From Nonomuraea zeae (lineage in GTDB: Bacteria; Actinomycetota; Actinomycetes; Streptosporangiales; Streptosporangiaceae): a stretch of DNA of 44,638 nt. The stretch covers positions 1 to 44,638 of the forward strand of contig NZ_VCKX01000079.1 in the NCBI RefSeq assembly GCF_005889725.1, written 5' to 3'. The notes beneath the pieces were generated by a model. The model was given only the letters and a program-made list of their open reading frames with translations, made no database searches and was not told the DNA's origin. The translations under genes and the position numbers were made by a program. The first letter of the stretch is position 1, and each line of letters begins with the position of its first letter. Below are positions 40,980 to 44,638 of the stretch, in pieces.

Positions 40980-41692
40980 GCTACACCGAAGAGCAATTGC
41001 GCGCGGCTCTGGTCGAGCGAGTGGCCTCGGGCTCTCCTGACGTGCAGCAGATTGTCCGACGGGGCCGCCGCACCAAACGGCGCAGGAGGGCAGGTTTCAC
41101 GCTCGCAGGCCTCGGCGCGGCCGCCACCGTCTTCTTGGGGGTTCAGGGCGTCTGGGTGGGTACGGCCCATGTGGCGGAACAGCCGCTGGCGAGGGTAACG
41201 GCATCGGCGGCGCCTAGTCTGCCGCCCGAAGACACGCGAGCCGTGCCCCCCGCTCCATTGATCGCGAGCCGGTCGTCCGCCACCATGCCCGCCGGCAAGA
41301 CCGTGAAGTTCCGGCCGTTAAGTTTCTTCACCTCGTACACGATCGTCTGCACCGACCCAAAGGCGTGGGTGATCATCCGGCGGGAAGGCGGTGCTGGCGG
41401 AGGCGCGAGACGGTGTGGCCAGAAGGGCGCGAGCAGTCACTCGAGCAAGGAGTCGGTGTCGTCCGGATGGTTGGAGCGCACGCAACAGATCGAGGTCTGG
41501 GTCCTGCCCGCCGACACCGACAGCAAATACCTGCAGATTCCCCTGAGACGACAGCCCGGTGCCCTGAAGAAGCTGGTCGAGGAGACCAGATCGCGTCCGG
41601 GGGCATGGGCGGTCGGCGTCTACGACCGAGCGGACGCGACCGACCCCATCCCAACGGCGACCACCACCGTCACCCTGAAGCCCACAGGTTGA
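40976..41692 (+). CDS. Single-pass membrane protein coupled to sigma factor
   Basis: 238 residues. A cytoplasmic N-terminus (1-38) ends in RRGRRTKRRRRAG, followed by one hydrophobic segment (AGFTLAGLGAAATVFLGVQG, about 38-60) and an outside domain of about 175 residues. That domain holds two cysteines (near 125 and 147) and beta-strand blocks such as QIEVWVLPADTDSKY and GAWAVGVYDRAD. No zinc-binding anti-sigma motif (HxxxCxxC) is present, so it is not a ZAS-type anti-sigma factor, but the ATGA overlap with the sigma gene and the topology fit the membrane proteins that commonly follow SigE-family genes. Anti-sigma function is inferred. Confidence 0.75.
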   Translation: MSYTEEQLRAALVERVASGSPDVQQIVRRGRRTKRRRRAGFTLAGLGAAATVFLGVQGVWVGTAHVAEQPLARVTASAAPSLPPEDTRAVPPAPLIASRSSATMPAGKTVKFRPLSFFTSYTIVCTDPKAWVIIRREGGAGGGARRCGQKGASSHSSKESVSSGWLERTQQIEVWVLPADTDSKYLQIPLRRQPGALKKLVEETRSRPGAWAVGVYDRADATDPIPTATTTVTLKPTG

Positions 41693-41911
41693 GATCGTCG
41701 CGTTGAAGCGGTTAGGGTCGCGCCCTGCAACCACAGCGGGGTTGGGAGGTTGATGACCATCGTGTCAATAGCGACATGTGCTTCGGCGCCGCTGCCCGCG
41801 CGGTTCTGACCAGGGATAGCGCTCCGCACCGTGGCGGCCGCGGAGGCCTCGCTGGCGCCGAGCTCGGCGCCGTGGTGTTGGCGTTGAGCTGGGGTGACGC
41901 TTATTGACACC
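41693..41911. other. Short region without a supported gene
   Basis: A minus-strand frame here (about 41700-41910) has partly natural composition but no recognisable family and overlaps the 3' end of the membrane-protein gene. Nothing else was seen. Confidence 0.4.
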
Positions 41912-42474
41912 TCACGGGGTTTCCGTACATGGGAACCAGGACGATGTGCCGTGGATGGAGCGGCTGGACTCGTCCTGGTCCCAGCCGGTCACCGTGCGGC
42001 CGGTCAGTTCCTCGACGGCGGTCGCGGCGGCGGCCTTGGCGCCGGTCACATTCCGGGCGGTGATGGTGCCGAGGAAGCCGAATCCGTACACCTCGATCAC
42101 GCCGTCGGGGCCTTGCAGGCTCCATTCTCCGTCCTCGCGCCATAGGCACAGATCGCTGTCGTCCCAGCCCCGCCCCACGGGCCCAGGGACGTCTTGAGAG
42201 GCGTCCTGGACGTCCTGGGGGACGTCCAGGCCCTCGCCTGCGTCGAGGGCCTGGCGGTCGCGAGCGACGGCCTGCAGCAGGCGGGCGTGACGGCGCTGGG
42301 CGGCGCGGCGGTCGCCGACCCGTAGCACCGGGGCGAGGGCCTCCCAGGTGACGCCGGCGTCGCGGGCGGCGGCGACACCCAAGGAGGCACGACCCTGGTC
42401 ACGGTCGAGGGCACGAGCGGCCGCGCTGTACGCCTCGCCGGTCGCGGCCTGGCGGGCGCGGATCTCCTTCTTGG
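41912..42474 (-). pseudogene. Hypothetical protein with HPKKEIRARQ start, start codon lost
   Basis: The frame opens directly behind a TAA with RHPKKEIRARQAATGEAYSA, a conserved N-terminal pattern of small actinobacterial mobile-element proteins, but no ATG/GTG precedes it. The first possible start is a TTG at 42382, after about 30 conserved residues. It continues AGVTWEALAPVLRVGDRRAA (HTH-like) and ends in a compact domain, WREDGEWSLQGPDGVIEVYG and FGFLGTITARNVTGAKAAAA. The last domain looks intact. Loss of the 5' end suggests truncation by the Tn3-type debris next to it. A 57-bp piece of the same family lies at 7113. Confidence 0.6.
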
Positions 42475-42563
42475 GGTGCCGTTAACCGATGTGTCATGGG
42501 CCGCTAAACCTCGAAGATCCCCAGCCTGACCTTCTGTAATGCCGAAGGGCCCACTGCGGATCT

Positions 42564-42874
42564 ATGGGCATGGAACGTCCGCCGCTTGGCAAGGATGAAC
42601 TCATCGAGCACTGGACGGTGCTGACCGATGAGGTCGACCTGGTCAATGCAAAGCAGGAAGGCACCCGTCTGGCCTTCGCGCTGTTGCTGAAGTGACTTCA
42701 CCCAGCACGGGCGGTTCCCGCGCGGGCGAGCCGAGTTCCCTGACGAGGTGGTTGACTACGTCGCGAAGCAGACCAAGACGTCGGCCAGCAGCCTGGGCCT
42801 GTACGACTGGTCAGGCCGGACGATCGAGCGTCATCGCGGCGAGATCCGCGACCATCTCGGCTTTCGGGAGTGCA
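42564..42874 (+). mobile_element. Tn3-family transposase (tnpA), 5' fragment
   Basis: Starts MGMERPPLGKDELIEHWTVL and runs through TRLAFALLLK to a stop at 42693. The expected continuation is out of frame: FTQHGRFPRG-like, then DEVVDYVAKQTKTSASSLGL, WSGRTIERHRGEIRDHLGFR and ECS. This is the N-terminal DUF4158 region of Tn3-family TnpA, about 100 of roughly 980 residues. It carries a frameshift and is cut at about 42874, where resolvase sequence begins. Confidence 0.82.
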
Positions 42875-43093
42875 GTCGACCTGCTGCGCATGCGCACACG
42901 CGAAGGCATGCCCATCGTCCGCGCCAAGGGCAGGCTCCGCGGGAAGCAGCCCAAGTTGTCCCCTCGCCAGCAAGCCGAGCTCGTGCGCATGCACGGCACT
43001 GGCGAGTACACCATCGCTGAGCTGATGGAGGTCTTCTCCGTCGGCCGCGCCACGGTCTACCGCGTCCTCGAACGCGCGGCCAAGAGTCCCTGA
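42875..43093 (+). mobile_element. Serine resolvase (tnpR), C-terminal fragment
   Basis: In the frame ending at 43093: VDLLRMRTREGMPIVRAKGR, LRGKQPKLSPRQQAELV and an HTH, YTIAELMEVFSVGRATVYRV, to a normal C-terminus. This is the E-helix end and DNA-binding domain of a Tn3-type resolvase; the catalytic Ser domain is missing. It joins the tnpA fragment within a few bases, so a deletion removed everything between the start of tnpA and the middle of tnpR. Confidence 0.82.
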
Positions 43094-43145
43094 AGATCCT
43101 CGGCTTCCGCTGACCCGGTCCACCCGCATCCCCCATCCTGGATGA

Positions 43146-43790
43146 GTGTCTCCGTCTCGAGCTCTCACCTGCCTTGCCCTGCCTCTGTTAGTACTGATCT
43201 CGTCGTGCACCCAAGAGGTGAACCGAGCCCGGCCCACACCCACACCAACCCCTCAGGTGCCAACGCACGAGGTAGAGGCCGAGCACGAAGAGACAGATCC
43301 GCCGTCTTATGTGGAGGTCTGTGTCGACCGGAGGACCACGGTCCGGGTGTCGTACCGCTCCTGTGACGACGCTCTCCCCGGGTTCGCGCTGCGCTACTTC
43401 CCCATGGGCGCCCTGAGCGTCCACATCCCCGCGGCGGGTGAGAAGACCGAGGACGCCTTGACGAAGATGCCTGACGACTACTACTACCGCTATCGAGCAC
43501 CCGAGAAGGGCGGCCAGGGCCGCTATGAGATGACCGAGGTCGACTACGACCCCCGGGTCGAGATCTGTGTCCGCAAGGCGACCCGGATCCGCGTCCCGGA
43601 CTCCCGGTGCACCGATAAGGATCCTGGTCACGCTTGGTATTACCTCCGACTCAGCAGCCACGTCCCCGCGGTCGGCAGGCGCGCCGCGGGCGGCTCCTTC
43701 ATGGTCCCGAACGGCGACTCCTATCGGGCTCGGCGGAACGGCGGTGACGGCGTGGACGCCGCCATCAGCTACAAGGGCCCCCGAGGATAA
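43146..43790 (+). CDS. Lipoprotein with a duplicated two-Cys domain
   Basis: 214 residues. The lipoprotein signal peptide has hydrophobic residues 10-18 and lipobox ISSC with Cys21, followed by a Thr/Pro linker (about 28-50). The mature part contains two related units. The first is VEVCVDRRTTVRVSYRSCDD, with ALRYFPMGALSVHIPAAGEK. The second is VEICVRKATRIRVPDSRCTD, with HAWYYLRLSSHVPAVGRR. Each has two cysteines with similar spacing, suggesting one disulfide per unit. The family is not recognised; a membrane-anchored binding protein outside the cell is likely. The GTG start at 43146 has no strong ribosome site, so expression may be low. It is the last intact cargo gene of the transposon. Confidence 0.78.
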   Translation: MSPSRALTCLALPLLVLISSCTQEVNRARPTPTPTPQVPTHEVEAEHEETDPPSYVEVCVDRRTTVRVSYRSCDDALPGFALRYFPMGALSVHIPAAGEKTEDALTKMPDDYYYRYRAPEKGGQGRYEMTEVDYDPRVEICVRKATRIRVPDSRCTDKDPGHAWYYLRLSSHVPAVGRRAAGGSFMVPNGDSYRARRNGGDGVDAAISYKGPRG

Positions 43791-44092
43791 CCCCCACGCA
43801 CCCGGCACTGTAAGCGGTCCGCCAAGCCGTACTCCGCGGCGAAGGCCACCAGCCGCGCACCTTCTCCATGTGGATGGCCACCACAAGCTCGTCCGCGACC
43901 AGCGCCAGGCGGCAAGGTTTCGATGTTGCCGGCCGCGTATCGGGAGCTGCTGGCCGATGCCGATGGCGCGATGCGGGCGGGCAAGATCTCGGCGGCGTTG
44001 GGGCCCGATGACCGTCCACCGTCACCCCGGCGGAAGGATCGACCACCAGAAACGTGACTGTTCCACCAGCATCAGATAGCGGTCAGGCACTT
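43791..44092. other. Region without a whole gene
   Basis: One plus-strand frame reads MLPAAYRELLADADGAMRAG and KISAALG (about 43923-44005), resembling the start of a small HTH-type helper protein seen near actinobacterial IS elements. It has no continuation. The rest shows no recognisable coding. Confidence 0.4.
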
Positions 44093-44140
44093 TGTGCAGG
44101 CGAGTGCGGACATCCGTGCAGCCGACTTCGGAAATCGACA
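44093..44140 (-). repeat. Transposon right end
   Basis: Read on the minus strand from 44140: TGTCGATT, then AGTC-GGCTG-CACG (44115-44127) and ACTC-GCCTG-CACA (44093-44105). The distance from tip to the first AGTC is 13 bases at all three ends seen in this window. Confidence 0.82.
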
Positions 44141-44145
44141 GACGA
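44141..44145. repeat. Target-site duplication, right copy (GACGA)
   Basis: Matches 34986-34990 exactly and abuts the right transposon tip. Confidence 0.85.
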
Positions 44146-44226
44146 TGTCCGGTTTGTCTGGGCCTGTCGGTCTCATTACCTCTGAGGGGCCACGGTGATT
44201 CCGGACAGCCGTGTTATGAGTGCAGC

Positions 44227-44638
44227 CTATGCGGCCGCTGGGGTTGAAAGGGCCTCGTTGAGAACCTCCAGGGGTGGCCGGTAGCCGAGCGCCGAGTGCA
44301 GGCGCCGACGGTTGTAGAACCCTTCGATATAGCGGATGACCTGGCTTCTCGCCTTGGCCCGGGTGGTGAAGACGAAGCGGTGCAGCCATTCGTTCTTGAT
44401 CACGCTGAAGAACGACTCGGCCATCGCGTTGTCCCAGCAGACGCCGGTGCGGCCGACCGAGCGGCGGATGTCCAGGCCGGTCAGGAACCGGCCGAACTCG
44501 TCGCTGGTGTAGTTCGAGCCGCGGTCGCTGTGGAACACGGCGCCGCTCTGGAGCAGGCCGGTGCCGGCGGCCATCCGGATCGCGTCGGCGATCAGCTCGG
44601 TGCGGTAGTGGTCGGCCATCGCCCAGCCCAGCACCGCC
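44227..44638 (-). mobile_element. IS3-family transposase (orfB), 3' part
   Basis: The frame enters from the right window edge (AVLGWAMADHYRTELIADAI) and ends at 44227, about 137 residues. It shows the integrase core of IS3-family OrfB: FHSDRGSNYTS with the second Asp, then CWDNAMAESFFSVIKNEWLH with the catalytic Glu, and FYNRRRLHSALGYRPP. The first Asp and orfA lie outside the window. It sits 86 bases outside the right end of the Tn7-like transposon. Completeness cannot be judged. Confidence 0.88.

Larger units (their letters stand above)
34991..44140 (+). mobile_element. Tn7/Tn5053-like transposon, 9.15 kb
   Basis: The boundaries are read from sequence. The left tip TGTCGATT (34991) is repeated inverted at the right tip (AATCGACA, 44133-44140). 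Thirteen bases inside each tip stands AGTC, five variable bases, then CAC. Perfect 5-bp duplications GACGA flank it. It contains a DD35E TnsB-like transposase, an overlapping chimeric TniB/TnsC-like gene, and about 6 kb of cargo: endonuclease VII-like gene, HTH protein, sigma factor with membrane partner, Tn3 scar and lipoprotein. No tniQ/tnsD is inside. An internal right-end-like sequence at 38209 means the element is composite. The intact duplication shows that it arrived as one unit of this length or grew later by internal insertion. Confidence 0.85.

Overview
The window is high-GC DNA with GTG/TTG starts, GTGA/ATGA gene overlaps, a SoxR and a SigE-family sigma factor of actinobacterial type, and many broken insertion sequences. 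It comes from an accessory, IS-rich part of a filamentous actinobacterial chromosome, most plausibly Streptosporangiales (Nonomuraea-like). The genus cannot be fixed from sequence alone, and there is no rRNA, tRNA or CRISPR array.

Layout. 1-4.4 kb: small coupled hypothetical genes, a small secreted protein, a secreted tripeptidyl-aminopeptidase-like hydrolase, then decayed genes. 4.4-6.8 kb: two SDR oxidoreductases with a divergent TetR regulator. 7.9-11.0 kb: a secreted cassette of three paralogous four-cysteine proteins around an RTX calcium-binding protein. 11.1-11.9 kb: a tyrosine recombinase split by a foreign ATPase fragment. 11.9-16 kb: esterase and ABM monooxygenase genes divergent from an AraC regulator, then an APH-fold kinase. 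16-21.2 kb: a truncated AAA/LuxR-type regulator, an MFS exporter behind a SoxR box, SoxR itself and debris. 21.1-30.3 kb: a carbohydrate locus (broken Gfo/Idh gene, six-hairpin glycosidase, GH2, sugar MFS, GH43-like) under a divergent LacI with matching operator-like sites. 30.3-32.9 kb: nested IS remnants and a TniQ-like fragment. 33.0-34.9 kb: a double-MarR regulator divergent from a haloalkane-dehalogenase-like gene.

The most notable object is a 9.15-kb Tn7/Tn5053-like transposon at 34,991-44,140. It has matching terminal inverted repeats, a 5-bp target duplication (GACGA on both sides) and subterminal AGTC-N5-CAC(T) motifs that resemble TnsB-binding sites. It encodes a DD35E TnsB/TniA transposase. 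The overlapping second gene is a chimera: the Walker A half of a TniB/TnsC ATPase joined in frame to a four-cysteine zinc-ribbon-like segment and three S1 RNA-binding-like domains. No tniQ lies inside. A second right-end-like sequence sits directly behind the chimera at 38,209, so a smaller 3.2-kb unit is also bounded by ends. The cargo is a frameshifted endonuclease VII-like gene behind a cluster of GTCCCGAAA motifs, a frameshifted HTH protein, a SigE-family sigma factor with a coupled membrane protein, a tnpA-tnpR deletion scar of a Tn3-family transposon, and a duplicated-domain lipoprotein. An IS3-family transposase runs off the right edge.
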